Assembly: GCF_021531975.1 (NCBI RefSeq)
Contig: NZ_JAFBIY010000002.1
Location: 62,001-126,000 of the forward strand
Length of the DNA stretch: 64,000 nucleotides
Source of the DNA: Faecalicatena contorta
Lineage (GTDB): Bacteria > Bacillota > Clostridia > Lachnospirales > Lachnospiraceae
Direction: 5' to 3'
Within the stretch, counting starts at the first letter, position 1. Every line of letters starts with the position of its first letter. Positions 27,379-35,663 of this stretch are shown here, one piece after another. The notes under the pieces were generated by a model. The model was given only the letters and a program-made list of their open reading frames with translations. It did not search any database and had not been told where the DNA came from. The translations under genes were made by a program, and so were the position numbers.

Positions 27379-28309
27379 AAAATCCTTTTCCTCCAATAAT
27401 GGCATCTGTTTCATTTACTAATTTATCTACCAGTTCTTTACAGGACATTCTTTCCTTTACCATCCCGGCGATCTGTCCTGCCATGACACTACCATTGACT
27501 ACATCTCCGTCTACCACGGCTTTTCTGAGTCCGCCAAGTGTCAGATGTTCCAGTTCCTCAAAGCTTGCGCCCTTATTTTCTAATTCTAAATATTTCTTTG
27601 TCATCTCATTTCGAAGTGCACGTACCGGATGTCCGGTTGTTCTTCCTGTTACTCTGGAATCAATGTCTCTCGCTTTAATGATTCTTTCTTTATAATTATC
27701 GTGCACCTGGGATTCATCTGTTACAACAAAATGCGTTCCCATCTGCACACCCTTTGCACCCAGCATAAATGCTGCTGCGATTCCTCTTCCGTCTGCAATA
27801 CCGCCGGCAGCAATGACCGGGATATTTACTGCATCCACAATCTGTGGAACGAGTACCATTGTTGTGTTTTCACCAATATGTCCGCCTGCCTCGCAGCCTT
27901 CTGCCACAAGTGCATCGGCACCGCTTCTTTCCATACGTTTTGCAAGAGCGACAGAAGCAACAACAGGAATTACTTTTACCCCGGCTTCTTTCCACATTTT
28001 CATATACTTTTCAGGATTTCCCGCTCCGGTTGTAACAACCTTAACCCCTTCTTCTACAATCACTTCTGCCACTTCGTCTGCATATGGACTCATGAGCATG
28101 ATATTTACTCCAAAAGGCTTGTCTGTCAGTTCCTTTGCTTTTCTTACCTGGTCTCTGACCCAGTCAGCCGGTGCACTTGCTGCTCCGATAAGTCCGAGAC
28201 CTCCGGCATTGGATACGGCTGCTGCCAGATGATATTCTGCCACCCAGGCCATACCTCCCTGTATGATCGGATATTCAATTCCCAATAATCTGGTTACTTC
28301 TGTCTGCAT
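27371..28309 (-). CDS. fabK: FMN-dependent enoyl-ACP reductase FabK
   Basis: Reduces enoyl-ACP in the last step of the cycle; FabK replaces FabI in streptococci and many clostridia. The TIM-barrel protein shows RLLGIEYPIIQGGMAWVAEY, FGVNIMLMSPYADEV, VAEGCEAGGHIGE and IAAGGIADGRGIAAAF. The frame extends upstream through acpP, but the ATG at 28309, behind GAGAGG, gives the correct 312-residue protein. Its position between acpP and fabD is the same as in Streptococcus. Confidence 0.95.
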   Translation of the reverse strand: MQTEVTRLLGIEYPIIQGGMAWVAEYHLAAAVSNAGGLGLIGAASAPADWVRDQVRKAKELTDKPFGVNIMLMSPYADEVAEVIVEEGVKVVTTGAGNPEKYMKMWKEAGVKVIPVVASVALAKRMERSGADALVAEGCEAGGHIGENTTMVLVPQIVDAVNIPVIAAGGIADGRGIAAAFMLGAKGVQMGTHFVVTDESQVHDNYKERIIKARDIDSRVTGRTTGHPVRALRNEMTKKYLELENKGASFEELEHLTLGGLRKAVVDGDVVNGSVMAGQIAGMVKERMSCKELVDKLVNETDAIIGGKGFYE

Positions 28310-28328
28310 CCTGATAACCTCTCTTTTC

Positions 28329-28559
28329 TTATTTGTGTGCTTCAATATACTTGATTGCATCTCCAACTGTAACGAGCTGTTCCAAATCCTCAGAAGGGAT
28401 TTCCACATCGTACTTTTCTTCCATTGCCATAACAAGTTCAAAAAGGTCCAGTGAATCAGCTCCGAGATCTTCCTTAAAAGAAGCTGTCTCTGTAACTTCA
28501 GCTGGATCAACACCCAGATCTGCTGCGATTAATTCTTTCATTTCTTCAATCATTTTCAT
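28329..28559 (-). CDS. acpP: Acyl carrier protein
   Basis: 76-residue acidic four-helix carrier with the 4'-phosphopantetheine serine in DLGADSLDLFELV. It carries growing acyl chains between the Fab enzymes. The 89-base gap to fabH contains two hairpins that may stabilise the acpP message. Confidence 0.96.
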   Translation of the reverse strand: MKMIEEMKELIAADLGVDPAEVTETASFKEDLGADSLDLFELVMAMEEKYDVEIPSEDLEQLVTVGDAIKYIEAHK

Positions 28560-28596
28560 TTTCTCCTTTTACTTTTACTCTTTTTTTGTATCTATC

Positions 28597-28650
28597 CTGC
28601 CATTTTCTATATGGCAGCTATAAACCGTATCTGCCTGTGACAGCCGGTTT
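28597..28650 (-). other. Two tandem hairpins between fabH and acpP
   Basis: In the mRNA, AAACCG (28650-28645) pairs with CGGTTT (28627-28622), then CTGCCAT (28617-28611) pairs perfectly with ATGGCAG (28603-28597). No T tract follows, so they are not terminators. They could be RNA processing or stabilising elements that raise acpP over the other genes, which is inference. Confidence 0.5.
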
Positions 28651-29614
28651 ATTTCCATTCAACGATACAGGATCCCCATGTAAGCCCTGCTCCGAATCCG
28701 GCAAGCATGATCTTCTGCCCGCTTCTTAGTCTTCCATCCCTGTTCATCTCATCCAGAAGGATTCCGATACTGGCGGAAGATGTATTTCCATACTTCTTCA
28801 GGTTCATCGGAAATTTTGTCATGGGTTCTCCAAGACGCTTTGCAACTGCCTCGACGATTCTCTTGTTCGCCTGATGAAGTACATACCAGTCTATTTCTTC
28901 CTGTCGGACCTGGTTGCGTTCCAAAGTCTCTCCAATGACCTCCGGTACCTTCTTTACCGCAAATTTAAATACGGCCTGGCCGTCCATCTGCATATAATAC
29001 TCATCATCTTCCATATGCATGATATCCGCCTTTGTGTGACGGCTCTTGCAGGTAAGCGCGTTCCCTTTTTCTCCGTCTGAATGTGTGACCGGAAGGTAAC
29101 GGTTCCCTTCTTCTGCACACATGACCGCTGCACCGGCACCGTCGCCAAATAAAATACAGGTACTCCGATCCTTCCAGTTTGTCAGATTCGAAAGGCTTTC
29201 ACTCCCTATGATAAGCGCTTTCTGATACACGCCGCCGGAAAGATACGCAGCCGCTGTATTATACGCCAGAATAAATCCGCTGCACGCCGCACTCATGTCA
29301 AAGCATGTGGCATTTACCGCGCCGATTTCCTTTTGCACCTCACATGCCGCACATGGTAAAATCACATTTGATGAAATAGTGGATACGATCAGCAGATCGA
29401 TTTCTTCTGCGCCAATTTTTGCATTCTTAAGTGCCCGTTTCGCAGCTTCAGCTGCCATAGATACGGTTGTATCATCTGTGATGATATGTCTTGTTGCCAC
29501 ACCAGTGCGCTCCTGTATCCACTCATCACTGGTCTCGACCATGGTCGCTATCTCATTGTTATCCCGTATATAGGGCGGTACATATGCGCCCGTTCCACAG
29601 ATCATTCCTGTCAT
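28649..29614 (-). CDS. fabH: 3-oxoacyl-ACP synthase III FabH
   Basis: Starts fatty acid synthesis by condensing acyl-CoA with malonyl-ACP. Active-site Cys in DMSAACSGFILAYNTA, His in WYVLHQANKRIVEAVA, Asn in KYGNTSSASIGILLDEM. The product is 321 residues from ATG 29614, which follows GAGGAAGAAAG; the in-frame codons to 29629 are not needed. First gene of the operon. Confidence 0.96.
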   Translation of the reverse strand: MTGMICGTGAYVPPYIRDNNEIATMVETSDEWIQERTGVATRHIITDDTTVSMAAEAAKRALKNAKIGAEEIDLLIVSTISSNVILPCAACEVQKEIGAVNATCFDMSAACSGFILAYNTAAAYLSGGVYQKALIIGSESLSNLTNWKDRSTCILFGDGAGAAVMCAEEGNRYLPVTHSDGEKGNALTCKSRHTKADIMHMEDDEYYMQMDGQAVFKFAVKKVPEVIGETLERNQVRQEEIDWYVLHQANKRIVEAVAKRLGEPMTKFPMNLKKYGNTSSASIGILLDEMNRDGRLRSGQKIMLAGFGAGLTWGSCIVEWK

Positions 29615-29670
29615 CTTTCTTCCTCTCATCTACGCACATATTCCCTGCGTTTATTTTGATTTTAAATATA

Positions 29671-29728
29671 TTTGACTTTCAAAGTATATATGCAAATAAT
29701 TTGTTTGTCAAGCATTTTGATAATCAAA
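29671..29728 (-). promoter_or_regulatory. fab operon promoter with two FabT-type operators
   Basis: On the minus strand TTGACA (29711-29706), 17 bases and TATACT (29688-29683) form a strong promoter 70 bases before fabH. TTTGATTATCAAA, a perfect 13-base palindrome, occupies 29728-29716 just upstream of the -35. A second, TTTGAAAGTCAAA (29683-29671), covers the transcription start. Both fit the FabT box known from streptococci (TTTGATTATCAAA-like). Operator 1 overlaps the stop codon of the gene upstream. Confidence 0.8.
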
Positions 29729-30476
29729 TTATTTTGAGATATGAATATAATCTTTCATCCGCATCATATTGCTGCTGTATCAGATGCCATAATAACTGCT
29801 CTTTCCTGCAGTCCTCATACATGTTTTGCGACATACGCGTTAAGATATGGCAAACCACATTTTCGCAGATATTGTAAAACTGTTCTCTGTAATTACCGTC
29901 ATAATCATCCAATATCTGAATCACTCGCCCTTGCGGCAGTTTTCCCAGAAACTTTTGTTCCAGACGAATGCATTCGATATAGTGCTCAATCGCCTCAATC
30001 CCCTGCCATGTATGCGCCGGGCGGGCAAAATCCGGGCAAGCATCAGGAGCCCAGAGTGTCGGATAATCAAATGTAATGATTGCATCCTGCGGTGCAAATC
30101 TTACATCGTAATAACGAAAGAATCCCGGAATTGCCTTTCTCACAGTATCACGATAGTTTTCATTTCCGTAATCCTGAAAATGCAGGATCATCTGATTATA
30201 CTTCTCCTTTGCTGCCTTAACCTTTTCTATCACCTTCTGATATCCGTCCTCATATGCTTCTCTGGCAGAGATTTGCTTTCCACTTTTTAAAACAATCTGA
30301 TTCTCGACCGTTTCCCTGGAAATCCGAATACAGAACTGCACTGCTTCCATTAACTTCTGTGCCGCCTCATATGTTACCGATGTACTTTCGTAAGATGTAT
30401 ACCGCTTTGCAAGCTCTGTCACAACAGGGAGAAGCTCCTCCAGGGTATATTCATTTTCATTATATTTCTTTTCCAT
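29724..30476 (-). CDS. Uncharacterised protein (possibly DUF6179-like)
   Basis: 250 residues, soluble, rich in aromatic and acidic residues (YNENEYTLEELLPVVTELAK, IPGFFRYYDVRFAPQDAIIT, QILDDYDGNYREQFYNICEN). No signal peptide, membrane segment or known catalytic motif is visible. It follows the next gene upstream by two bases, and the pair forms a conserved-looking two-gene unit; I recall adjacent DUF6323/DUF6179 families in Lachnospiraceae, but the names are from memory. Function unknown. Confidence 0.7.
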   Translation of the reverse strand: MEKKYNENEYTLEELLPVVTELAKRYTSYESTSVTYEAAQKLMEAVQFCIRISRETVENQIVLKSGKQISAREAYEDGYQKVIEKVKAAKEKYNQMILHFQDYGNENYRDTVRKAIPGFFRYYDVRFAPQDAIITFDYPTLWAPDACPDFARPAHTWQGIEAIEHYIECIRLEQKFLGKLPQGRVIQILDDYDGNYREQFYNICENVVCHILTRMSQNMYEDCRKEQLLWHLIQQQYDADERLYSYLKII

Positions 30477-30478
30477 AC

Positions 30479-31009
30479 TTAACTAATCTCCTCCAATGCC
30501 TGCAGATAAAGGTCCCTATCCCATCTTGGTACCACATCAAACTGTGCATATTCACCCTTACCATCTGTCCTTTCATGTCCCCGGTAACCGGCTCTTATTG
30601 CCTGTGCAAATATTTCCAGACAGGTACTCTCCAGATATTCCAGATCTCCAAAACATACGGTCTCATACTGTTCTTTCATAAAATGAAGAAGCTCATCGTC
30701 CGAAATCTCATCCATCATCTCATTTTTATAGAGCATAAAAATGTCATGAAGCCTTGCGATGGTCTCCGCATAATGGCTCTGGGAAATATACCGGGAATCA
30801 CAGAATTCATAAATGATCTTCGGAAGAATCCCCTCCCCGAATTCAACACGCCTCTGTCTTTTCAGACTGTCTGTCCTTTCCTGCACCAGAAGCTTCGCTT
30901 CTTCCTCAGAAAGAACCAGTCCGAACTTCTCTGTATACACATTTGTCTCCCTGATTTTTACCAGTTGATTCTGCGCCGATAACAACTCCATCAGATTTTT
31001 TTCTTCCAT
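30479..31009 (-). CDS. Uncharacterised protein (possibly DUF6323-like)
   Basis: 176 residues, starting MEEKNLMELLSAQNQLVKIR, mostly helical with a conserved-looking segment GLVLSEEEAKLLVQERTDSL and FCDSRYISQSHYAETIARL. No transmembrane or catalytic motif is recognised. First gene of the two-gene unit with the protein at 29724-30476 and divergent from the EamA transporter gene. Function unknown. Confidence 0.7.
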   Translation of the reverse strand: MEEKNLMELLSAQNQLVKIRETNVYTEKFGLVLSEEEAKLLVQERTDSLKRQRRVEFGEGILPKIIYEFCDSRYISQSHYAETIARLHDIFMLYKNEMMDEISDDELLHFMKEQYETVCFGDLEYLESTCLEIFAQAIRAGYRGHERTDGKGEYAQFDVVPRWDRDLYLQALEEIS

Positions 31010-31075
31010 GCTTCAAATGCCCCTTTCACGGTAAGTTCATTGATTATACACCCCAGATCAATCCCTTACCAGACT

Positions 31076-31104
31076 TGAAATTTTTGCCATTTTGTGGTAT
31101 TATA
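31076..31104 (+). promoter_or_regulatory. Promoter of the EamA transporter gene
   Basis: TTGAAA, 17 bases (TTTTTGCCATTTTGTGG), TATTAT on the plus strand, about 90 bases before the coding start. The terminator-like hairpin at 31114-31157 lies between promoter and gene. Confidence 0.6.
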
Positions 31105-31113
31105 AGCATAGAA

Positions 31114-31157
31114 AAAAAGCGCTTCGCAACAATTTTTTCAGTTGCACAGCGCTTTTT
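31114..31157 (+). terminator. Terminator-like hairpin in the leader of the EamA gene
   Basis: AAAAAGCGCT and GCAAC on the left pair with GTTGC and AGCGCTTTTT on the right, with small bulges, followed by CATT after the T run. Because the promoter is upstream of it, RNA polymerase must pass this hairpin to reach the transporter gene; it may be an attenuator, or it may end an unrelated short RNA. Confidence 0.55.
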
Positions 31158-31190
31158 CATTATCGGATATGAAAGGTGATCGTAATTGAT

Positions 31191-32057
31191 ATGTGGGTTT
31201 TATTTGCATTCGGCTCTGCTTTTTTCGCGGGCCTGACTTCTATTTTGGCCAAATGTGGAATCCGGAAAACAGATTCTACCGTAGCGACAGCTATTCGTAC
31301 AATTGTTGTTCTGCTATTTTCATGGCTCATGGTGTTTATCGTAGAATCTCAGGACCAGCTTGGCACAATTGATGGCAAAACACTTTTATTCCTGGTTCTT
31401 TCCGGCCTTGCCACCGGAGCATCCTGGCTCTGCTATTTCAAAGCATTACAGCTTGGGAATATTAACAAAGTGGTTCCCATCGATAAATCCAGTACCATTT
31501 TAACAATACTTCTGGCTTTTATCTTTCTGCATGAAGAAATCAATCTGCCAAAAGCGATCGGTGTTGTTCTCATCGCTTTTGGAACCTTTTTGATGATCGA
31601 AAAGAAGTCCGATGCGTCCGGACAGACAGAAAAGAAAGGCTGGTTCTTATTTGCTGTCGGCGCCGCTGTCTTCGCAAGTCTTACAGCTCTTCTGGGCAAG
31701 ATTGGTATTTCCGGCGTTGAATCCAATCTCGGCACAGCCATCCGCACCGTTGTCGTGCTGGCCATGGCATGGCTTATGGTATTCGTTACCGAAAAAATAC
31801 ATACGATCCGCGATATCCCGAAGAATGAACTGGGCTTTATCTGCCTGTCAGGACTTGCCACCGGAGCGTCCTGGCTCTGTTACTATAAGGCGCTGCAGGA
31901 CGGACTCGCAAGCGTTGTCGTTCCCATTGACAAGCTCAGTCTCCTTGTTACCGTCGCATTTTCCTACATCGTATTCCATGAGAAACTATCCCGGAAGTCC
32001 GCTGCCGGGCTTGCCGCTATCGTAGTCGGAACGCTGGTTATGCTGATCCGGAAATAA
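31191..32057 (+). CDS. EamA/DMT-family transporter
   Basis: A membrane protein of about ten helices made of two EamA repeats. The repeats are strikingly alike: SGLATGASWLCYFKALQLGN and SGLATGASWLCYYKALQDGL, each preceded by TAIRT.VVL and followed by VVPIDK. DMT proteins export metabolites or drugs; the substrate is not known. A GTG at 31176 is in frame, but ATG 31191, behind AAAGGTGAT, is taken as start (288 residues). Confidence 0.88.
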   Translation: MWVLFAFGSAFFAGLTSILAKCGIRKTDSTVATAIRTIVVLLFSWLMVFIVESQDQLGTIDGKTLLFLVLSGLATGASWLCYFKALQLGNINKVVPIDKSSTILTILLAFIFLHEEINLPKAIGVVLIAFGTFLMIEKKSDASGQTEKKGWFLFAVGAAVFASLTALLGKIGISGVESNLGTAIRTVVVLAMAWLMVFVTEKIHTIRDIPKNELGFICLSGLATGASWLCYYKALQDGLASVVVPIDKLSLLVTVAFSYIVFHEKLSRKSAAGLAAIVVGTLVMLIRK

Positions 32058-32075
32058 AACTGCTGCCGGGCTGCT

Positions 32076-32831
32076 TTACATCCAGTGGTTGATTGCTTCC
32101 ACCAGCAGCTCTGCACAGCCTTCTACTTCATCATCATAATATTTCTTAAATCTCTCGTCGCAAAGATACATACTTGCGACCCCTTTGTGTGCCTGTGCAT
32201 TGTACTCCTTCCATGTCATAGATATCCACTTTTTATGAAGGAGTGCGATCTCCTTTGCCTCTGCACTTTCCGGCTTTATTCCTTCTCTCACACCATCTTT
32301 GAGTCGCGTCTTAATCTCTTCTTCCAGAGTCTTAAACTCATTCCATTCGTTCTCCGACATATGCATCATCTTTTTATTTGAATCATCCACCGTCTCATCC
32401 CCATATCTCTCACGAATTTCTTCTCCATATTTTTCTTCATTTTCTCTAACGATCTGTTCCTTGAATCCCTTGAATTTCTCTGCATCTGCCATTTCACATT
32501 CTCCTTTCATCTGTAAAATTGTCTGTTCCACCGTATGGATCAAAAGCTCCATCCGGTCTTTTCGCCTTCCCAATTCCAAAAGGTGTTCCTGCAAAGCCTG
32601 CAGCACATCAAAATCTTTCCGGTAGATGATATCACGGATCTGTTTCAGCTCAAATCCCCGTTCACGGTAAAATAAAATCTGCTGCAACAGCTCAACTTCC
32701 TCTTTACCGTAATATCGGTATCCGGCATCACTCGTATAGAGCGGCTCTAAAAGCCCGATTTCCTCATAATAACGCAGGGTGCGTGCACTCACACCTGCAA
32801 GCTTTGATAATTGCGTAATGCTGTATTCCAT
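32076..32831 (-). CDS. MerR-family regulator with TipAS ligand domain
   Basis: The N-terminal MerR helix-turn-helix (MEYSITQLSKLAGVSARTLR, YYEEIGLLEP, GYRYYG) is followed by a dimerisation helix and a C-terminal TipAS-type globular domain that binds antibiotics such as thiopeptides in TipA. The frame extends to 32924 but the ATG at 32831 is six bases behind GGGAGG. It is convergent with the EamA transporter gene. The target is at least its own promoter, shown just upstream; a role in drug response is inference. Confidence 0.88.
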   Translation of the reverse strand: MEYSITQLSKLAGVSARTLRYYEEIGLLEPLYTSDAGYRYYGKEEVELLQQILFYRERGFELKQIRDIIYRKDFDVLQALQEHLLELGRRKDRMELLIHTVEQTILQMKGECEMADAEKFKGFKEQIVRENEEKYGEEIRERYGDETVDDSNKKMMHMSENEWNEFKTLEEEIKTRLKDGVREGIKPESAEAKEIALLHKKWISMTWKEYNAQAHKGVASMYLCDERFKKYYDDEVEGCAELLVEAINHWM

Positions 32832-32856
32832 TTGCATCCTCCCTTCTGGTACATTC

Positions 32857-32887
32857 AGAATAACACTTGACGTAACGTCAAGGTCAA
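32857..32887 (-). promoter_or_regulatory. MerR-type promoter with 19-bp spacer and palindromic operator
   Basis: On the minus strand TTGACC (32887-32882) and TATTCT (32862-32857) are separated by 19 bases, the overlong spacing typical of MerR-activated promoters. The perfect palindrome CTTGACGT-T-ACGTCAAG (32882-32866) lies inside the spacer. This indicates autoregulation of the MerR/TipAS gene. Confidence 0.8.
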
Positions 32888-32913
32888 GGAGAAATTTGTA
32901 TTTTATTAAAAAG

Positions 32914-32995
32914 GTACAGGACATTTTTCATTTTGGTACACCACATTTTGCAATTGGGGACGTAGACTTTTTAAAAAAGTCTACGTCCCCAATTG
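32914..32995. repeat. Dispersed repeat element, copy B (palindrome 32951-32995 with conserved flank)
   Basis: The palindrome has two 22-base arms (CAATTGGGGACGTAGAC plus TTTTT, and the complement) with one extra A at the centre. The plus-strand flank GGTACACCACATTTTG (32935-32950), and before it ACATTTTTCATTTT, recurs at the other copies. The element reaches into the 3' end of phoR and forms its last codons and stop. Confidence 0.85.
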
Positions 32996-34303
32996 TAGTT
33001 CTATCTTCGTTCCTTTTCCCACTTCGCTCTCTACACATATCTGTGCGCCATGCAGCATAGCCCCATGCTTCACGATGGAAAGTCCCAGCCCGGTGCCGCC
33101 GGTCTCTTTTGAGTGGCTCTTATCTACCCGGTAGAATCGTTCAAAGATACGCTCCTGCTGATCTTTTGGAATACCGATTCCCGTGTCGGCAACAATAACT
33201 TTCTTTCCGTTTAATGTGCCGCCCACCCACACAGTGACTTTTCCGCCTTTTTTATTATATTTAATCGCATTTTCGCAGATATTATAGATCATCTCGTCCA
33301 GGACCTGACGGATTCCCTGTACTTTTACCGGCTCGCCGGTAAGGGAAATGTATACACCGGCTGCTGCTGCCTGTGGTGCCAGACGGCTTACGATTTCGCG
33401 GGTGAGATCGTACAGATCTATCTCTTCTTTTTCTAATTCGACTTTTCCTTCATCGAGTCTGGACAGCTTGATGATGTCCTCTACAAGCTTGATCAACCGG
33501 CTTGCTTCGTTATAAATGCGCTCGGAAAATTTCTGCATATCTTCTGGTCTTACGAGACCGTTTTTCATGATTTCTGCGTATCCGGATATGGATGTGAGCG
33601 GTGTCTTAAGCTCATGGGATACATTTGCCGAAAATTCTTTTCGCATATTTGCAATGGCATCTTTTTCCCGATTCTGCGCATCCATGCTTTCGAGAAGTGG
33701 CGTCAGTTCTTCGTACATTTCATTTTCCAGTGGTTGTTCCAGATTCAGTTCGTTAATCGGACGGATTAACCTGGTTACCTGCCACCGGGACAAAGCTATG
33801 GCAAAAAGAAGCATGAACACTGCAATGATTCCCATGGCGGGAAGTATCCCTACTGCAGTATGCAGTGCTGTATTCATTGTTTTTGACACACGGAGAACTG
33901 TACCGTCTGTCAGGCGAACGGCATAGTAAAACATTTCTTCATTCAGCGTATCTGAACGCCTGATATCCTGCCCGCTTCCCTTTGACAATGCTTCTTTTAT
34001 CTCCGGACGGTCCTTATGATTTTCCAGCGCTACCTTTCCTTCATTTGAATCGTATAGTACACGCCCATCTTTATCAATCTGTGTCACTCGTGTATCTTTC
34101 TGTACTTCATCCATCTCTTCCAGATAAGATGTCCCGGAAATCTCTACGGCCTGGCGAATATAATCTGCCTCCTGCCGGATCTCCTTTTCCATCAGACTGA
34201 CCGTCTGCCGGTATACGACAAATGTCGTCATGGCATAAACGATCAGAAGGGTGACTGCAATCACTACAAGCATACTCTTTTGTATCTCTTTTCTAAGCTT
34301 CAT
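32981..34303 (-). CDS. phoR: Phosphate sensor histidine kinase PhoR
   Basis: Partner of PhoB. Two membrane helices (residues about 10-32 and 155-175) frame an extracytoplasmic sensor region; then come the dimerisation/phosphoacceptor motif FSANVSHELKTPLTSISGYA and the ATPase boxes N (ENAIKYNKKG), G1 (VADTGIGIPKD), F and G2 (GGTGLGLSIVKH). ATG 34303 follows GAGGG; a GTG at 34312 is the alternative. The last residues QLGT and the stop codon are encoded by the repeat element at 32951-32995, so the natural end of the gene may have been altered. Confidence 0.92.
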   Translation of the reverse strand: MKLRKEIQKSMLVVIAVTLLIVYAMTTFVVYRQTVSLMEKEIRQEADYIRQAVEISGTSYLEEMDEVQKDTRVTQIDKDGRVLYDSNEGKVALENHKDRPEIKEALSKGSGQDIRRSDTLNEEMFYYAVRLTDGTVLRVSKTMNTALHTAVGILPAMGIIAVFMLLFAIALSRWQVTRLIRPINELNLEQPLENEMYEELTPLLESMDAQNREKDAIANMRKEFSANVSHELKTPLTSISGYAEIMKNGLVRPEDMQKFSERIYNEASRLIKLVEDIIKLSRLDEGKVELEKEEIDLYDLTREIVSRLAPQAAAAGVYISLTGEPVKVQGIRQVLDEMIYNICENAIKYNKKGGKVTVWVGGTLNGKKVIVADTGIGIPKDQQERIFERFYRVDKSHSKETGGTGLGLSIVKHGAMLHGAQICVESEVGKGTKIELQLGT

Positions 34304-34315
34304 GTGAAACACCCT

Positions 34316-34990
34316 CTATTCTGTCATGCGGTAGCCTACACCCCGCACTGTCTCAATCTTCTCACCGCAGTCTCCAAGTTTCTGGCGAAGGGTTCTTACG
34401 TGAACGTCTACGGTTCTTGTTTCTCCGTCGAAATCATATCCCCATATATCTTCCAGAAGACAATCTCTTGTCATGACGATATTGGGATTTTTCATCAGGC
34501 GTTTCAGAAGTTCATATTCTTTCAATGTCAGATTGACGACTTCTCCCCGGGCGGTCACCTCATGCTTCTTTGTATGAATGATAATATCCCCAAGTGTAAG
34601 TACATCCTCCTGTGCCTGTGAAGCAGATGTACTGCGTCTTAGCACCGCTTTGATCCGGGATATGAGTTCCATCATACCAAATGGTTTTGTCACATAGTCA
34701 TCCGCGCCAGAATCAAGACCTTTTACCTTATCATACTCTGCACCCTTTGCGGTTACCATGATGACCGGAATGTTTTTCGTTCTGGCAGAATTCTTAAGCT
34801 TTTTTAGAATCTCCATACCGTCCTCTCCCGGAAGCATGATATCAAGAAGCACAAGCTCGGGTATGTCCGTCTCCAGTGCCTTCATAAATTCCTTTCCATC
34901 ATCAAAACCACGCGCTTCCATGCCCGTGGTTTCAAGAGTGTATACAACTAATTCGCGGATATTACTGTCATCTTCCACACAAAAAATCAT
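34316..34990 (-). CDS. phoB: Response regulator PhoB/PhoP type
   Basis: 224 residues. The receiver domain has the acidic pocket (CVEDDSN), phospho-Asp in LVLLDIMLPGEDG and Lys in YVTKPFG. The C-terminal winged helix is of the OmpR/PhoB class (LTLKEYELLKRLMKNPNIV, TRTVDVHVRTLRQKLG, VRGVGYRM). It is expected to control the pst genes upstream of it. Confidence 0.93.
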   Translation of the reverse strand: MIFCVEDDSNIRELVVYTLETTGMEARGFDDGKEFMKALETDIPELVLLDIMLPGEDGMEILKKLKNSARTKNIPVIMVTAKGAEYDKVKGLDSGADDYVTKPFGMMELISRIKAVLRRSTSASQAQEDVLTLGDIIIHTKKHEVTARGEVVNLTLKEYELLKRLMKNPNIVMTRDCLLEDIWGYDFDGETRTVDVHVRTLRQKLGDCGEKIETVRGVGYRMTE

Positions 34991-35006
34991 ACGCTTTCTC
35001 CTTTAT

Positions 35007-35660
35007 CTATACCTGACTTTCCTTATGGATACCGGTAATGGAGAATTCTACCCATTCTGCAATGTTGGTAGCATGGTCGCCGATTCGTTCCAGATATTTG
35101 GCAACCATGATAAGGTCAATGGCCTCCCGGCCCTGATCGCCCTTGTTCTCAGCAATGAATTCGATAAGCTCCTGCTTATTTTCCTCAAACAGATTGTCGA
35201 CCACGTCATCTGCATCCATGACATTTCTGGAAAGTTCCAGGTCCTTTTTTACATAGGCACTTACACTGTCTCTTACCATTTTTGCCACAGCTTCCGACAT
35301 TTTTCCAATCTTCGGAATATCTGTCGATTCTGATTTCTTTTCGGAAATGATGATCTCTGCGATATCGGCTGCCTGATCTCCAATACGTTCCATATCCGTG
35401 ATCATCTTAAGAGCTGCAGAAATCTGCCGCAGATCCCTTGCCACCGGCTGCTGCTGCAAAAGAAGCTTCAGACACAGACGCTCAATATCTTTTTCCATCT
35501 GATCGATCTCCTCGTCTGCAACACGAACTGCGTGCGCCTTTTCAATGCTGCCTTCCTTAAGTGCATCTGTCGCTCTGTTGATGGCGACCTCACATAATTC
35601 TCCCATGTGTATCAACTGTTCATTTAACAGCTCAAGCTGCATATCAAACTTATTACGCAT
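35007..35660 (-). CDS. phoU: Phosphate signalling protein PhoU
   Basis: 217 residues forming two PhoU three-helix repeats, each with an acidic metal-binding motif (ITDMERIGDQAADIAE and VAKYLERIGDHATNIAEW). PhoU links the Pst transporter to PhoR and limits phosphate uptake. It lies three bases after pstB in the operon. Confidence 0.95.
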   Translation of the reverse strand: MRNKFDMQLELLNEQLIHMGELCEVAINRATDALKEGSIEKAHAVRVADEEIDQMEKDIERLCLKLLLQQQPVARDLRQISAALKMITDMERIGDQAADIAEIIISEKKSESTDIPKIGKMSEAVAKMVRDSVSAYVKKDLELSRNVMDADDVVDNLFEENKQELIEFIAENKGDQGREAIDLIMVAKYLERIGDHATNIAEWVEFSITGIHKESQV

Positions 35661-35663
35661 ATC

